Below are positions 23,792 through 32,942 of a stretch of DNA of 64,000 nucleotides, piece after piece. Positions within the stretch are counted from its first letter, which is position 1. Each line of letters begins with the position of its first letter. The notes under the pieces are model-generated. The model was not told where the DNA came from, searched no databases, and saw only the letters and a list, made by a program, of their open reading frames with translations. Position numbers and translations under genes: made by a program. The DNA lies in assembly GCA_017303555.1 (NCBI GenBank), contig JAFLCN010000001.1, positions 248,001 to 312,000 of the forward strand, written 5' to 3'. The DNA comes from Planctomycetota bacterium (GTDB lineage: Bacteria; Planctomycetota; Phycisphaerae; Phycisphaerales; UBA1924).

Positions 23792-24976
23792 ATGACTCTC
23801 CAATGCAAACTGCTCCGCGCCATGCTCGCGTTGATCGCCCTCGCGGCGCTCGCGGGAGTCGCCACCATCTTCGTCCCGGCTCGCGATTTCCTCGGCCGCA
23901 TCGCGCTCACGCTCATTGCCGCCGCCTTCGCCATCGCGATCGCGCTCCCCGCTTCCTCCCGTCTCGATCACGAACGAACTCGACCCGCCGGCCTCGCGCT
24001 CCTCGTCGCCGTTATTCCCGCGTTCCTGCTCATCCTCGTTGCAATCTGGATCGGCCTTTTCGGCGGCTACCGCTGGGAGTGGTACTTCGCGGGCACCGCC
24101 GGCCACTACGCCATTTGCGCCGCCGCGGCACTCGGTGGTCTCTCGCTCGCACGACGACCCGGCAATCGCCCAGCGGGAGTCGCGGCGTTGCTCTCCGCTG
24201 CACTCTGCTTTGGCCTCGGTCTACTTGGAATCTGGATCGAGCCCGCGGGCCTGGGCGGATTTGAACAGCAGGCTCAATTCTGGGCGACCGGGTGGCTCAC
24301 GTTCTGGTGCGGCATCATCGTCGCGGCCTGCCTCTTCGGCCTCGGTTCGCGCACCGCGCCCTGGCGCTGGCTCGGTGTCCTTGCCGCTGGTGTTGCGCTC
24401 TCGATCGGGCTGTACGGAATCTGGAACAAGCTGAACGATCCGCCCGTCTGGTTCCTTCAGGCTCTCTTCACCGGAATAGCCGTCTGCGTTTGCAACATCC
24501 TGAACACGCTCGAGTTGAAGGGCTTTCAGCGCTACGTCGCACTCGGCACAATGGCGATGGTGCTCGCATCGTTCTTCTTCGCGAGTTACCTCAATCTCGT
24601 CACCGTCGGCTTCAAGACGGCGGACTTCGAGCAGGACTTCGCCGCACGCCTGCTCGCGGCAAGCTGCATCATCTCGGTCTGCGGACTGCTCGCGATCGTG
24701 ATCTTCCTCGCGGCCAACAAACGTGCACTCGTGACGCACTCCGGTGCAATCACCGAGATCAAGAGCGTCCGCATCACCTGCCCGCGCTGCGCTACCAAGT
24801 TCGACGGCTCTGTCGGCACATCCCGCTGCAACGGCTGCGGCCTGCTCTTCATCCTTCAACTCGCAGAGCCCCGCTGCATCAAGTGCGAATACAACCTGCT
24901 CGATCTGAAATCAGAGCGGTGCCCGGAATGCGGAACGCCGGTTGTTGAGAGCATGCCAAATCGCATTTCGGCTTAA
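23792..24976 (+). CDS. Polytopic membrane protein with C-terminal tandem zinc ribbons
   Basis: 394 residues. About nine hydrophobic helices occupy residues 10-300, starting LALIALAALAGVATIFV. The final 75 residues are soluble and hold two zinc ribbons: CPRCATKF with CNGCG, then CIKCEYNLLDL with CPECGTPV. The second matches the CxxCxYxLxGL...CPECG pattern widespread in Planctomycetota. No transporter or enzyme signature is present. The promoter must lie in the 38-base gap shared with the divergent neighbour or overlap its start. Confidence 0.65.
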   Translation: MTLQCKLLRAMLALIALAALAGVATIFVPARDFLGRIALTLIAAAFAIAIALPASSRLDHERTRPAGLALLVAVIPAFLLILVAIWIGLFGGYRWEWYFAGTAGHYAICAAAALGGLSLARRPGNRPAGVAALLSAALCFGLGLLGIWIEPAGLGGFEQQAQFWATGWLTFWCGIIVAACLFGLGSRTAPWRWLGVLAAGVALSIGLYGIWNKLNDPPVWFLQALFTGIAVCVCNILNTLELKGFQRYVALGTMAMVLASFFFASYLNLVTVGFKTADFEQDFAARLLAASCIISVCGLLAIVIFLAANKRALVTHSGAITEIKSVRITCPRCATKFDGSVGTSRCNGCGLLFILQLAEPRCIKCEYNLLDLKSERCPECGTPVVESMPNRISA

Positions 24977-25048
24977 CGAAGCCGCACCGAGCAATGCAGA
25001 ATCGAACGTTCGTCCAATTCCGTCGCGAATTCAAGCTTGGATTGCAGG

Positions 25049-25417
25049 CTATCCGCCGACGACAATTCGTCGGACTCTGATCTTCTTTTCGGTCGCAATT
25101 GTGATCGACCCGACCAGATCTGCTTCCGCTTGCCCAACGAAGACCTCCTCAACTCTGGAAGCAATTTGTCGTCGAGTCGGATTACTCAGACGAACGATCA
25201 GCACGCCCATCGGTGAGTTCTCGACGAACCGCCGCGCATCAGAAAAGTCCAGATCCTGCGTCACCAGGAAACGACGTTCTTTCCCTAATTCGGCCGACAC
25301 TCGCTCGTCGCTGGCGCCTGTCAGCCCCTCCTCGCGAATCGTGTGGACCTCGTGACCCAATTGCCGCAGGCGATCAGCGACCAGATCCGGAATGTTCTCA
25401 TCGAGTTTGATCAGCAT
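25049..25417 (-). CDS. DUF5615 PIN-like protein, probable toxin
   Basis: 122 residues. The start MLIKLDENIPDLVADRLRQL and later VTQDLDFSDARRF give the DUF5615/PIN-like acidic residues (Asp/Glu near residues 6-7 and Asp in TQDLDF). In this family these are the remains of a PIN-type metal site. It follows the DUF433 gene by seven bases on the same strand, the standard order of DUF433-DUF5615 pairs that are annotated as toxin-antitoxin modules. Activity is inferred, not shown. A longer start at 25480 would overlap the partner gene and adds only basic residues. Confidence 0.8.
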   Translation of the reverse strand: MLIKLDENIPDLVADRLRQLGHEVHTIREEGLTGASDERVSAELGKERRFLVTQDLDFSDARRFVENSPMGVLIVRLSNPTRRQIASRVEEVFVGQAEADLVGSITIATEKKIRVRRIVVGG

Positions 25418-25424
25418 CGATCGC

Positions 25425-25655
25425 TCACGCGACACGCGGCAAAGGGATGTCTTCCTGCGCCGACGACGCGGCAAACGCAATCACCGCGCGAATGTCTTCC
25501 AACCGAAGCGTCGGATACGCCGCAACGATCTGTTCAGGCGTGTCGCCGTCGGCCAGGCTCGCGAGCACCGTTCGAAGCGTCACCCGCGTGCCCTTGATGA
25601 CTGGCTGCCCGCCCAGTATTGCTTTATCGCTCACGATGTACTTCTCGTAGTTCAT
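25425..25655 (-). CDS. DUF433 protein, probable antitoxin
   Basis: 76 residues from ATG 25655. The sequence ILGGQPVIKGTRVTLRTVL and then DTPEQIVAAYPTLRLEDIRA is the canonical DUF433 helix-turn-helix-like domain (GKPVIRGTRI...YP.L..EDI.A). Members are typically antitoxins or DNA-binding partners of PIN-like toxins. Because it precedes the DUF5615 gene by seven bases, the two probably form one transcript and complex. The operator would be in the 57 bases upstream, between it and pheA. Confidence 0.85.
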   Translation of the reverse strand: MNYEKYIVSDKAILGGQPVIKGTRVTLRTVLASLADGDTPEQIVAAYPTLRLEDIRAVIAFAASSAQEDIPLPRVA

Positions 25656-25712
25656 CCGGATCCCCTGCACGATTATTCGCACGCGATGCTCACCGGCACC
25701 GCCCGCCCTCGG

Positions 25713-26894
25713 TCACAAAATCCGCCGCGCCCTCGGATAACTCCCCAGCACGATCAATTCCTGGCAGTGCTCGCCCGCTTCTTCGATCGCGCCGGCCACC
25801 TGCGGGTCGTCGCGGTGCCCGACTGCATCGATGAAAAACGTGTAGCTCCAGTTCGTCCTGCCGCTCGGTCGCTTATCGATGTGCGAAAGGTTGACACCCC
25901 GATCGCGGAAGACCCCCAGCACATCCACCAGCGCGCCCGGCTTGTCCTCGGTGATGAACATGATGCTGGTCTTGTCGTCGCCGCTCCGCACGGCCTTCGC
26001 CCGCGTAATCACAAAGAACCGCGTGATGTTGTTCAGTTTGTCTTCGATCTTTGAGAACAGCGTTTTCAGGCCGTAAATCTGGCCCGCCAGATCGCTGCCG
26101 ATCGCGGCAGTTCCCGGGATCGCGCCGATCTCGAGCGCCTTCTTGCATTCATCCGCCGCGATCTGCGCCGCGCGGCTCGAACTCGCCGCCGGAATCAACT
26201 CCGCCTTCGGATACTGCGTCGCCAGCCACTGGCGGCACTGGCTGAACACTTCCGGCTTGCTGTGAATCCGCCGCACATCCTTCGGTTCGCAATTCGCAAG
26301 CAACGCGTGATGCACTTCCAATTGCACCTCCGCGTACACATGGCACGAGGAGTGCATCTTCGTCAGGGCATCCAGCGTCTCGACGATGCCGCCGCCGGTC
26401 GAGTTCTCGATCGGAACCAGCCCGTAGTTCACGTGCCCGCGCGCCACCTCGGTGAACACGCCCGCGATCTCGTGCAGATCCTCGAACGCCACCGACGATC
26501 CGAAATGCCGCACCGCCGCCACGTGCGAGTAGCTGCCCTGCGGGCCAAGAAATCCGATCCGCAAGGGCTGCTGCAACTGGAAACTGCCCGACATCAATTC
26601 GCGATACACACCCTCCAGCGTGCGATCCTGCAGCGGACCGGTGTTCGCATGGATCACTTTGTCCAGCACTTCCGCCTCGCGGTGCGGCGCGTAGATCGGC
26701 AACCCCGCGGCCCGCTTGAACTTGCCGACATTCACCACCAGGTCCGCCCGCTCGTTCAGCAGCTTCACCAGCTTCTTGTCGATCGCGTCGATCTTGACGC
26801 GCACTTCCGAAAGGTGCTTCTGCGCCGTCGCCGAAAGCTTGCCCTTGCCGCTCTTCTCCGCCTTCGGCCCCGACTTCTTCGCACGCTTTGCCAT
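25713..26894 (-). CDS. pheA: Bifunctional chorismate mutase/prephenate dehydratase
   Basis: 393 residues from ATG 26894. Three domains in order: a Lys-rich leader and an AroQ-type chorismate mutase (about residues 25-110, VKIDAIDKKLVKLLNERADL); prephenate dehydratase (about 115-300, RIGFLGPQGSYSHVAA, PIENSTGGGIVETLD and the TRFFVI motif); and an ACT domain (about 310-385, DKPGALVDVLGVFRDRGVNL with SRPSG-like ESRPS replaced by DKRPSG). It converts chorismate to phenylpyruvate in phenylalanine synthesis and is normally feedback-inhibited by Phe through the ACT domain. It stands alone, with no aro or tyr genes nearby. Confidence 0.93.
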   Translation of the reverse strand: MAKRAKKSGPKAEKSGKGKLSATAQKHLSEVRVKIDAIDKKLVKLLNERADLVVNVGKFKRAAGLPIYAPHREAEVLDKVIHANTGPLQDRTLEGVYRELMSGSFQLQQPLRIGFLGPQGSYSHVAAVRHFGSSVAFEDLHEIAGVFTEVARGHVNYGLVPIENSTGGGIVETLDALTKMHSSCHVYAEVQLEVHHALLANCEPKDVRRIHSKPEVFSQCRQWLATQYPKAELIPAASSSRAAQIAADECKKALEIGAIPGTAAIGSDLAGQIYGLKTLFSKIEDKLNNITRFFVITRAKAVRSGDDKTSIMFITEDKPGALVDVLGVFRDRGVNLSHIDKRPSGRTNWSYTFFIDAVGHRDDPQVAGAIEEAGEHCQELIVLGSYPRARRIL

Positions 26895-27115
26895 GATCTC
26901 TCGTGGTTGAACCCGGCGCCGGGCCTCCGGGGCAGACAAACACCTGAACCCCGGCCTCGTGAAACGCAGCCGGACCCGGAATTATCGGCTCATACAGGGG
27001 GCTGGTTCCGCCCCGTGCATGTTCCGGCTCCGGGTTTGAGGCAAATATCCGCCCGAAACCCAAAACTGGCCGACGCAAGGTCCTAAGAACACTCCGGGGC
27101 ACAAGCCCGGCCGCC

Positions 27116-28012
27116 ATGGAAACGATCGAAGCCACATCCTCACACGCCGAATGGCTCACGGGCGCGCACGAGTCGTTCTCTCGCTTCTTCGATGGCGTGA
27201 CGCCCCTCACACCCTGGGTGCTCGCCTTCGGCACCGCCGTGGCCATCGTCCTCTGGATGCGTGGCTCCCGACTGGTCCGTCCGGCGCTCACGCTCACAGG
27301 CGCCCTCCTCGGTGCCGTCGCCGGCGGGGCGCTGGCAACACCGATCGCCTCGACCCTTGTCGGCGTGGTTGGCGGAGCGTTGGTCGGTGCCGCGGCCGGA
27401 TACCTCAGCTTCCGGATCGTGACGGCGGGCGTCGCCGGAGTCGCGGCCGCCGCCATCGCACTCGCCGGTTCGGTCATCTACCTCGATCGACACAATCAAT
27501 CGGTGCCAACCGAAGCCCGAGCCCTGAACACCAGCGAAGAAGCCGTGCTGCGCGACGCCTCCGAACTGTGGAACCGCACGCTCCGGGGCGAAGTTGCCGC
27601 TTCGGAAGTCAAGGCCGAATCCAAGTCGATGCTCGAAGGCGGAGCCGCCGCCGTCTTGCGCGACGGCGTCAAGGCCCGCTACGAGGCCCTACCGGAAAAG
27701 AGCAAGATCTTCGTTTCCGCATCCACCGCCGTCGGCGCGATGGGCGGCATTCTCCTCGGGCTGCTCTTCCCCCGAGGAATTGCGTCGCTCTCGACGGCCG
27801 CGCTCGGCGCCGCCGGCCTGCTCGTCGGCGGACTGACAATCGCGATCATCATGCACACGCCCGGCGCTTCGCAGGCCGCGGCAGAGCCCGCCCGGCTGCT
27901 CGCCCCGTGGGCCTTCCTCACGCTTGTCGGTATCTGGCTCCAACGCCCGGCCAAGCCCAGGCCCGCGCCGTCGCCCCTGCCGCCTCCGCCGGCTCCGGCA
28001 GCGGCGGTCTAA
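27116..28012 (+). CDS. Polytopic membrane protein, unknown function
   Basis: 298 residues. Hydrophobic segments include WVLAFGTAVAIVLWM, two Gly/Ala-rich helices at about residues 60-120, and two more at about 205-255 (ILLGLLFPRGIASL, AAGLLVGGLTIAIIM). A soluble helical loop of about 75 residues lies between (EEAVLRDASELWNRTLRGEV). The C-terminus is Pro-rich. The Gly-x-Ala-x-Gly helices resemble glycine-zipper or DUF4203-like membrane proteins, but no family can be fixed. It diverges from pheA. Confidence 0.6.
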   Translation: METIEATSSHAEWLTGAHESFSRFFDGVTPLTPWVLAFGTAVAIVLWMRGSRLVRPALTLTGALLGAVAGGALATPIASTLVGVVGGALVGAAAGYLSFRIVTAGVAGVAAAAIALAGSVIYLDRHNQSVPTEARALNTSEEAVLRDASELWNRTLRGEVAASEVKAESKSMLEGGAAAVLRDGVKARYEALPEKSKIFVSASTAVGAMGGILLGLLFPRGIASLSTAALGAAGLLVGGLTIAIIMHTPGASQAAAEPARLLAPWAFLTLVGIWLQRPAKPRPAPSPLPPPPAPAAAV

Positions 28013-28056
28013 GGCTCATTCCGGCTGATCGCCCGCGGCCGACGGCTGATCCCTGC

Positions 28057-28323
28057 TCAGCCCTTCGCCTTGTAGTAGTCCAAATTCACCTGCACGTACT
28101 TGTTCCATTCCGCCGGCAGGTCTTCCTGCGGGAAGATCGCCTTCACGGGGCACTCATCGACGCACAGGCCGCAGTCGATGCACGTGTCGGGGTCGATGTA
28201 AAGCTGGTCCGACTTGCCGAAATCGGCCTCGGCCTTCGTCGGGTGGATGCAGTCAACCGGGCAGACCTCGACGCACGAGGTGTCCTTGGTTCCGAGGCAG
28301 GGTTCGGCAATGACGTGTGGCAT
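28057..28323 (-). CDS. fdxA: Ferredoxin, 7Fe-8S/FdxA type
   Basis: 88 residues. Cys at positions 9, 17, 21 and 25 followed by the CIDCGLCVDECP block (Cys 48, 51, 54, 58). The first group lacks the Cys two residues after Cys 9 plus one, as in FdxA-type ferredoxins that bind one [3Fe-4S] and one [4Fe-4S] cluster. The C-terminal helix (PAEWNKYVQVNLDYY) is also typical of FdxA. It carries low-potential electrons to cytoplasmic reductases. It is convergent with the preceding membrane protein gene and follows the VWA gene on the same strand after 57 bases. Confidence 0.9.
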   Translation of the reverse strand: MPHVIAEPCLGTKDTSCVEVCPVDCIHPTKAEADFGKSDQLYIDPDTCIDCGLCVDECPVKAIFPQEDLPAEWNKYVQVNLDYYKAKG

Positions 28324-28380
28324 AGATGGAAATGCTAGGAAGCGGGTTGGGCCTTGTGGCGAATCCGGTACGTCGGTCGT

Positions 28381-29439
28381 TCAACGCTCCGGCCGTTCGA
28401 TATCCGCGACCTTGAGCAGCACGTACGACCCGGGGCCATCGCCGTGCGCGTTCGCGATCGACTGCATCAGCCCCGTCGGGTCGTCCTCGACAAACTGCAG
28501 CGTCTTGATCACCACCGGCCGGCGCCCGCTCACGCGGCTGATCGGGTTCAGATCGTCGAGCGACTTCAGGATCGCCGCGTCGTGCGCCGCGCCGTGATCG
28601 CTCCGCTGGATATTGCTCGTGAGCAAAAACACGACATCGGGCGCCAGTTCGAGCGAACGCTTCAACCCTGCTAGCGGCGCCGATCGCCCGAGCGGACGCG
28701 CCGATCGCAACAACTGATCCACTCGACGCTTGTTCTCTGTTGAAGCGCCCAGCATCGAGGCCTTGCCGCCCCGGTCGTCGATCGCAACCGCCCGCTGCTC
28801 GCCGCTCAATTCCTGTCGGAAGAAAACGATCTGGAATTGCTGCTCCGCATCGAGCCTCCCGATCGACCGGCGCAGCTCCAGGAGCACGCTGTCGAGGCAC
28901 GCCGCCATCGCGCCCGAAACATCGACCGCGTACACGATCCGATGCGCCTTGCGCACCTGCACTCCCGCAAAACCGGCAACCGGAGCTTCAACCTTCGGCA
29001 AGTTGACCGGCGTCGGCGGTTGGACCGCAACAGGAGCCTTTTCGACAACCGGCACCGGGAGCGCGGCAGGAACCGGCGCCGGGGCCGATTCAAAGGCCGT
29101 CTCTTCCGCAATCTCAACTGCTTTGCCGGTCTCGATCGCCGCGGGAGGTGCCACCTCGGCAACCGCGGGCTGCGGGGCGGGCGGCTGGGCGATCTCGGGC
29201 TCGGGATTCGGGAGCGGGGCGGGCGATGGGGCAAGCTGGATCGACGTTGTGACATCGTCGGAAACATGCGCCGCAATCGGGCCGCCCGAACCTGGCAGAA
29301 CATCCATCGCCACAAAGGTCACCACCACGGCAACATGGATGCACGCTGAAATGATCAGCGGCGCAGCAAGCGGCTTGATCCACGCGGGGAGGATTGCAGC
29401 AGCGGCGACGGCCTTGGCTTGTTTGCGGCGCTTGGGCAT
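28381..29439 (-). CDS. Membrane-anchored von Willebrand factor A-like protein
   Basis: 352 residues. One N-terminal membrane helix (LIISACIHVAVVVTFVAM, about residues 29-46), a long Pro/Ala/Val-rich linker (about 70-150), then a VWA-like fold starting HRIVYAVDVSGAMAAC. The MIDAS motif DxSxS reads DVSGA, so the second Ser is Ala, which may weaken metal binding. LGRSAPLAGLKRSLEL and DVVFLLTSNIQ correspond to the later beta-strands. The topology resembles TonB/VWA proteins of planctomycetes. The role may be protein-protein interaction at the envelope. Confidence 0.75.
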   Translation of the reverse strand: MPKRRKQAKAVAAAAILPAWIKPLAAPLIISACIHVAVVVTFVAMDVLPGSGGPIAAHVSDDVTTSIQLAPSPAPLPNPEPEIAQPPAPQPAVAEVAPPAAIETGKAVEIAEETAFESAPAPVPAALPVPVVEKAPVAVQPPTPVNLPKVEAPVAGFAGVQVRKAHRIVYAVDVSGAMAACLDSVLLELRRSIGRLDAEQQFQIVFFRQELSGEQRAVAIDDRGGKASMLGASTENKRRVDQLLRSARPLGRSAPLAGLKRSLELAPDVVFLLTSNIQRSDHGAAHDAAILKSLDDLNPISRVSGRRPVVIKTLQFVEDDPTGLMQSIANAHGDGPGSYVLLKVADIERPER

Positions 29440-29540
29440 GGGGTGGCGGAAGGTCCGGAAAGAATGATATTTCGGCCGCCCGAGGGGGCGATCTGAGCAT
29501 TTCTCTCAAGTCGTTCCTGCCGCGGAACTTGCGCGACGGG

Positions 29541-30332
29541 CTATTTGGCTGCCGGGGCGGACTTGGACTTGTTGACCACCGGCCTGCCGCTGATTGCCCG
29601 GTCCATGGAAAGGCCGCCGGCACCCGCGAAAAAGAGGCTGAGCGCGGCACCCAGCAGGCTGAACTGCCAGAGCAGTGTCTGCCACGCCGCGACATCAAAT
29701 GCCGCGTGCGGCGGCAGGAAGCCAAGCGTTCCCGAACCGGATTGAACGGCCGGTCCGATCTGAGTCAGCCAGATCGCGGCCATCATGACCCCCGCGAGCG
29801 ACAGCGCCGCAAGGCGGGTAAACAGACCGAAGAGCACGAGCAGCCCGCCGATCAGCTCGGTCAATGCCGCGGCCCAGGCAAGCCAGACCGGCCAGGCGCC
29901 GGTCGCGACTATCGAGGGTGAAAGCGGGAATCCGTGCGGCTTGCCTTCGCGATCGTGGGGCTGTGCGGAATCATGGAGCATCAGGGCAAGCCCATAGAGC
30001 CGGGCGACGCGGATCTCTTCCGGGAAGTCGGCCGCCGTGAACGATGCCGCGGTCGGGCCAGACTGCTGGGCGAGCACGACCGACACCAGCGCGGGCGGGC
30101 CGGAAGCGGGCGTCTTGGCGGGCTCGGACTTCGGCGCGGGGGCAACCGAACCGGGCTGGGCGGCACGCTGAAGGCCCCGGACCCCCATGTTCGCGAGCAC
30201 GGCGGCGCGTTCGCCGCGAACGGGCATGTCGGCGAGCATCTTGCCCAAACCGGCCCAGATGAACGTCACGCTGAGCACCAGGCGCAGGAAAAGAGGAGCA
30301 ATCGAAACGGCCATGTGTTCGCGCGAAGTCAT
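29541..30332 (-). CDS. DoxX-family membrane protein
   Basis: 263 residues. The N-terminus APLFLRLVLSVTFIWAGLGKM is the DoxX signature; three further helices lie in the second half (AWAAALTELIGGLLVLFGLF, LAALSLAGVMMAAIW, LLWQFSLLGAALSLFFAGAG). An insertion of about 90 residues between helix 1 and helix 2 is Pro/Ala-rich and hydrophilic, unlike the compact 130-residue family members. DoxX proteins are small quinol/redox-related membrane subunits of uncertain role. It is separated by 101 bases from the VWA gene on the same strand. Confidence 0.8.
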   Translation of the reverse strand: MTSREHMAVSIAPLFLRLVLSVTFIWAGLGKMLADMPVRGERAAVLANMGVRGLQRAAQPGSVAPAPKSEPAKTPASGPPALVSVVLAQQSGPTAASFTAADFPEEIRVARLYGLALMLHDSAQPHDREGKPHGFPLSPSIVATGAWPVWLAWAAALTELIGGLLVLFGLFTRLAALSLAGVMMAAIWLTQIGPAVQSGSGTLGFLPPHAAFDVAAWQTLLWQFSLLGAALSLFFAGAGGLSMDRAISGRPVVNKSKSAPAAK

Positions 30333-30473
30333 TCAGAGAACCCCCGGATGGGTCGAAAGATCGAGAACTTGTTCCGATTCGTCGGTCATGGTTTCCAGAG
30401 GGCTGCAAGATTCGCTGGTTTTTGGCGTTGGGAGGCCCGGACGTACGATTGGCCGCCAGACACGTACTCCCGA

Positions 30474-30557
30474 GCGGGCGTGGCGAAATTGGCAGACGCG
30501 CGGGATTTAGGTTCCCGTGGCCGCAAGGCTTTGCAGGTTCAAGTCCTGTCGCCCGCA
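30474..30557 (+). tRNA. tRNA-Leu (anticodon UAG)
   Basis: 84 bases without encoded CCA. The acceptor stem GCGGGCG (30474-30480) pairs with CGCCCGC (30550-30556), followed by discriminator A. The anticodon stem CGGGA/TCCCG encloses loop TTTAGGT, giving anticodon UAG (reads CUN, mainly CUA). A long variable arm (GGCCGCAAGGCTT region) marks a class II tRNA, as expected for leucine, and the T arm reads GCAGG-TTCAAGT-CCTGT. It is a single tRNA gene followed directly by a terminator-like hairpin. Confidence 0.95.
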
Positions 30558-30560
30558 TTG

Positions 30561-30600
30561 AAAACCGGCCGACCCGAAAGGGGCCGGCCGGTGTGTTTTC
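30561..30600. terminator. Bidirectional intrinsic terminator (tRNA-Leu / subtilase)
   Basis: ACCGGCCG (30564-30571) pairs with CGGCCGGT (30585-30592), with further CCC/GGG pairing around a GAAA loop. TGTGTTTTC follows on the plus strand and, on the minus strand, TTTTC follows after the same stem. It can stop the tRNA transcript and the convergent subtilase transcript. Confidence 0.75.
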
Positions 30601-30617
30601 AGATCATGCGAGTCGGC

Positions 30618-32942
30618 TCAGGGGCAGACGAGTTCGTCGTAGGCAGCCGAGAAGATCACAAAATCCTCGTCGTCGGTGCGGGCGTCGAAGTTGACATCGC
30701 CATCGAACGAGAGATACGCGTCGTAGGCCGATGCGAAGAGCACGAAATCGATGTCGTCGACCATGCCGTCGAGGTTCAGGTCGGCGGGGCATTCCGAATG
30801 CTTGATGGCCGTCGCGGGGATGGTCCGCTTGGTGATCGCGGTGCCGCCCAGAGCGCCGAACGACTCGTAACTGAAGACGAGATTGGCAACGGCATCCTCA
30901 CCCTGGAAGTACTCGATCCGGAAGCTGTGATAGCCGGCCTTGAGCGGCAGGAAGCCCGAATCCTCGAAGAGCGTGTGCAGGCCGTCGTTCTCGACCACCA
31001 GTTCACCATCCACGTACATCCGTGCGCCATCGTCCGACTTCAAGTAGAAGCGATAGATGTCATCCGATGCGACTAGGACGTAGCCGCGATAGACGATGCC
31101 GCCCTTGGAAGCGAGCCCGAGCCCGCCGAGGCTGCTCGCGCCGGGATTTGCCACAACGACGGAATCCAAACGCGTGGTCACCATCGGTGTTTCGCCGAAC
31201 GACGGCAGCGCCGCGAGGGGCGTGATGCCGGAGAGATCAAAGTACGAAGCATTCACTTTGGCAGCGATGCTCGACGGCGTCTTTGCCGGGTTGAGATCGG
31301 CGTTCGCGAACAGCGTGACGGAATTGGAGACCGTCGAAACAGCGTTCACGCTGTTCTTGATGGTGTAGGTGAAGGTATCGACAGCGGGAACCGGCGTGCC
31401 CGACGGGATCGACGCTGGGGGCGTGTACTTCAACAGGTCGCGTCCGCTCGGGCCGGCCCCGACAAGCCGCGTGACCGTGCCGCCGAGCGTGGTGGTCGAG
31501 TCGAACGAGAGCAGCGTCAATCCGAGCATGCTGCCGTCGATGTCGTTCAGCAGCACGTCCATGTTCTTCGTGCTCGGAAGGAAGATGGCGGTGTTGTCGG
31601 CGACAGCGGTCGGCGCGCCGATGCTGGCCTGCGCTGCCTGGACGCCCTTGAACGCATTGATCCGTCCGTACGAGAAGACCGCGTCCTTCGCGGGATAGGT
31701 CAGCGCGAGGTTGCCCAGCCGATCGCAGGTGCTGTAGAGAATTGTCTGCACCTGATCGGGCGTCAGGCCGGGATTCACCGACCAGATCAGTGCGCACACG
31801 CCGTTGGCGATGGGCGTTGCGAAGCTCGTGCCGGTCGAATAACCGTACCAGCCGCCGTCCTGCGTCGTCAGGATGTTCACGCCCGGCGCGAAAACCGACA
31901 CGCCGTTGCCGTATCCCGAAAAGCTGGCCCGGGTGTCGCCCGGATTCGTCGCGCCCACCACGATGGTGTCGGGCCACGAGAAGCCGGTCCAGTTCACGTT
32001 GTCATTGCCGGCGGCATACAGAAAGAGCGCGTTCTTGCTCTTGAGGTACGTGCCCGTCGAGTTCACCGCCGTGCTGCTGACCCCGGTGAAGCTGGCGCTC
32101 ACGACCTTCGCCCCGTTGTTCGCGGCCCAGCGAGCGCCATCCAGAATCGCGCTCTGCGACGCCGTGCCCTCGGAGTTATCCGAGCAGCGGACCGGAATCA
32201 GCTTGTAGTTCCAGCCCATCCCCGTCACACCCGCGCCGTTGTTGCCGATCGCGCCGGCCGACCCGAGCGTGGCCGTGCCGTGCCCGTTCACGTCCTGCAC
32301 GTCGCCCCCCTGCGCCTCGGTCTGACCCGTCGCCGAGACATACCCGGGCAGCAAACGCGACGCCAGATCGGGATGCGTCTTATCGACGCCCGAGTCCACC
32401 GTCGAAACAATCATCGTGTTCAGGCCCGTGCTGATATCCCACGCCTGCGGCAGTTTCATCGTGTTCAAGTGCCACATGCTGTTCACGAACTGGTCGTTCG
32501 GGAGCGCCGTGGGCCAGCAGAGCCAATCCGGCTCGACGTAGTCGTAGTCACCGGTGTTGAGCAGCGCTTCCGCACGCGCGTTCTCGACCTGCCCGCGCGC
32601 ACCCGGGAGCATCTTCGCCACCGCCGCGGCGGGCGTTGCTTCAACCAGGTACTCGTCGGTTTCCGGGTAATACCTGATGACCCGCATGCCGTCCTGATTC
32701 AGACGGGCCCGCGCGATCGCGGAGCGCACGGCGCCACCGCCCGGAATCGAGTTCGCCGCCCCGATCGATCCGCCCGGACGCACGATCAGGCGGCCCGTGA
32801 ACTGCAGGCTCCCCGGCTGCTCGACAAACAGCGGCTTGTGAGGCTGCTGCGCATCAGGATTCTGGCCGGCAATCGCGAAGAGCGAAAGGGAAGAAGACAC
32901 GCCGGCGGCAGCTATGCCGCGGAAGAAACGATTTGAATGCAT
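30618..32942 (-). CDS. Secreted subtilisin-like protease with PA14 and dockerin-like domains
   Basis: 774 residues. The ATG at 32942 has GGAG nine bases upstream and starts a signal peptide (GIAAAGVSSSLSLFAIAG). A pro-region (about residues 30-130) precedes the S8 catalytic domain: Asp in STVDSGVDKTHPDL, His in VNGHGTATLGSAGA, Ser in GTSFATPIANGV, with the oxyanion Asn in AAGNDNVNW. A cadherin-like segment follows, then a PA14 domain (about 600-690, IYRFYLKSDDGARMYVDGEL). The C-terminus is dockerin-like (CPADLNLDGMVDDIDF and DVNFDARTDDEDF, ending DELVCP). Probably a surface-attached or secreted protease that binds carbohydrate or protein through PA14. Confidence 0.93.
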   Translation of the reverse strand: MHSNRFFRGIAAAGVSSSLSLFAIAGQNPDAQQPHKPLFVEQPGSLQFTGRLIVRPGGSIGAANSIPGGGAVRSAIARARLNQDGMRVIRYYPETDEYLVEATPAAAVAKMLPGARGQVENARAEALLNTGDYDYVEPDWLCWPTALPNDQFVNSMWHLNTMKLPQAWDISTGLNTMIVSTVDSGVDKTHPDLASRLLPGYVSATGQTEAQGGDVQDVNGHGTATLGSAGAIGNNGAGVTGMGWNYKLIPVRCSDNSEGTASQSAILDGARWAANNGAKVVSASFTGVSSTAVNSTGTYLKSKNALFLYAAGNDNVNWTGFSWPDTIVVGATNPGDTRASFSGYGNGVSVFAPGVNILTTQDGGWYGYSTGTSFATPIANGVCALIWSVNPGLTPDQVQTILYSTCDRLGNLALTYPAKDAVFSYGRINAFKGVQAAQASIGAPTAVADNTAIFLPSTKNMDVLLNDIDGSMLGLTLLSFDSTTTLGGTVTRLVGAGPSGRDLLKYTPPASIPSGTPVPAVDTFTYTIKNSVNAVSTVSNSVTLFANADLNPAKTPSSIAAKVNASYFDLSGITPLAALPSFGETPMVTTRLDSVVVANPGASSLGGLGLASKGGIVYRGYVLVASDDIYRFYLKSDDGARMYVDGELVVENDGLHTLFEDSGFLPLKAGYHSFRIEYFQGEDAVANLVFSYESFGALGGTAITKRTIPATAIKHSECPADLNLDGMVDDIDFVLFASAYDAYLSFDGDVNFDARTDDEDFVIFSAAYDELVCP

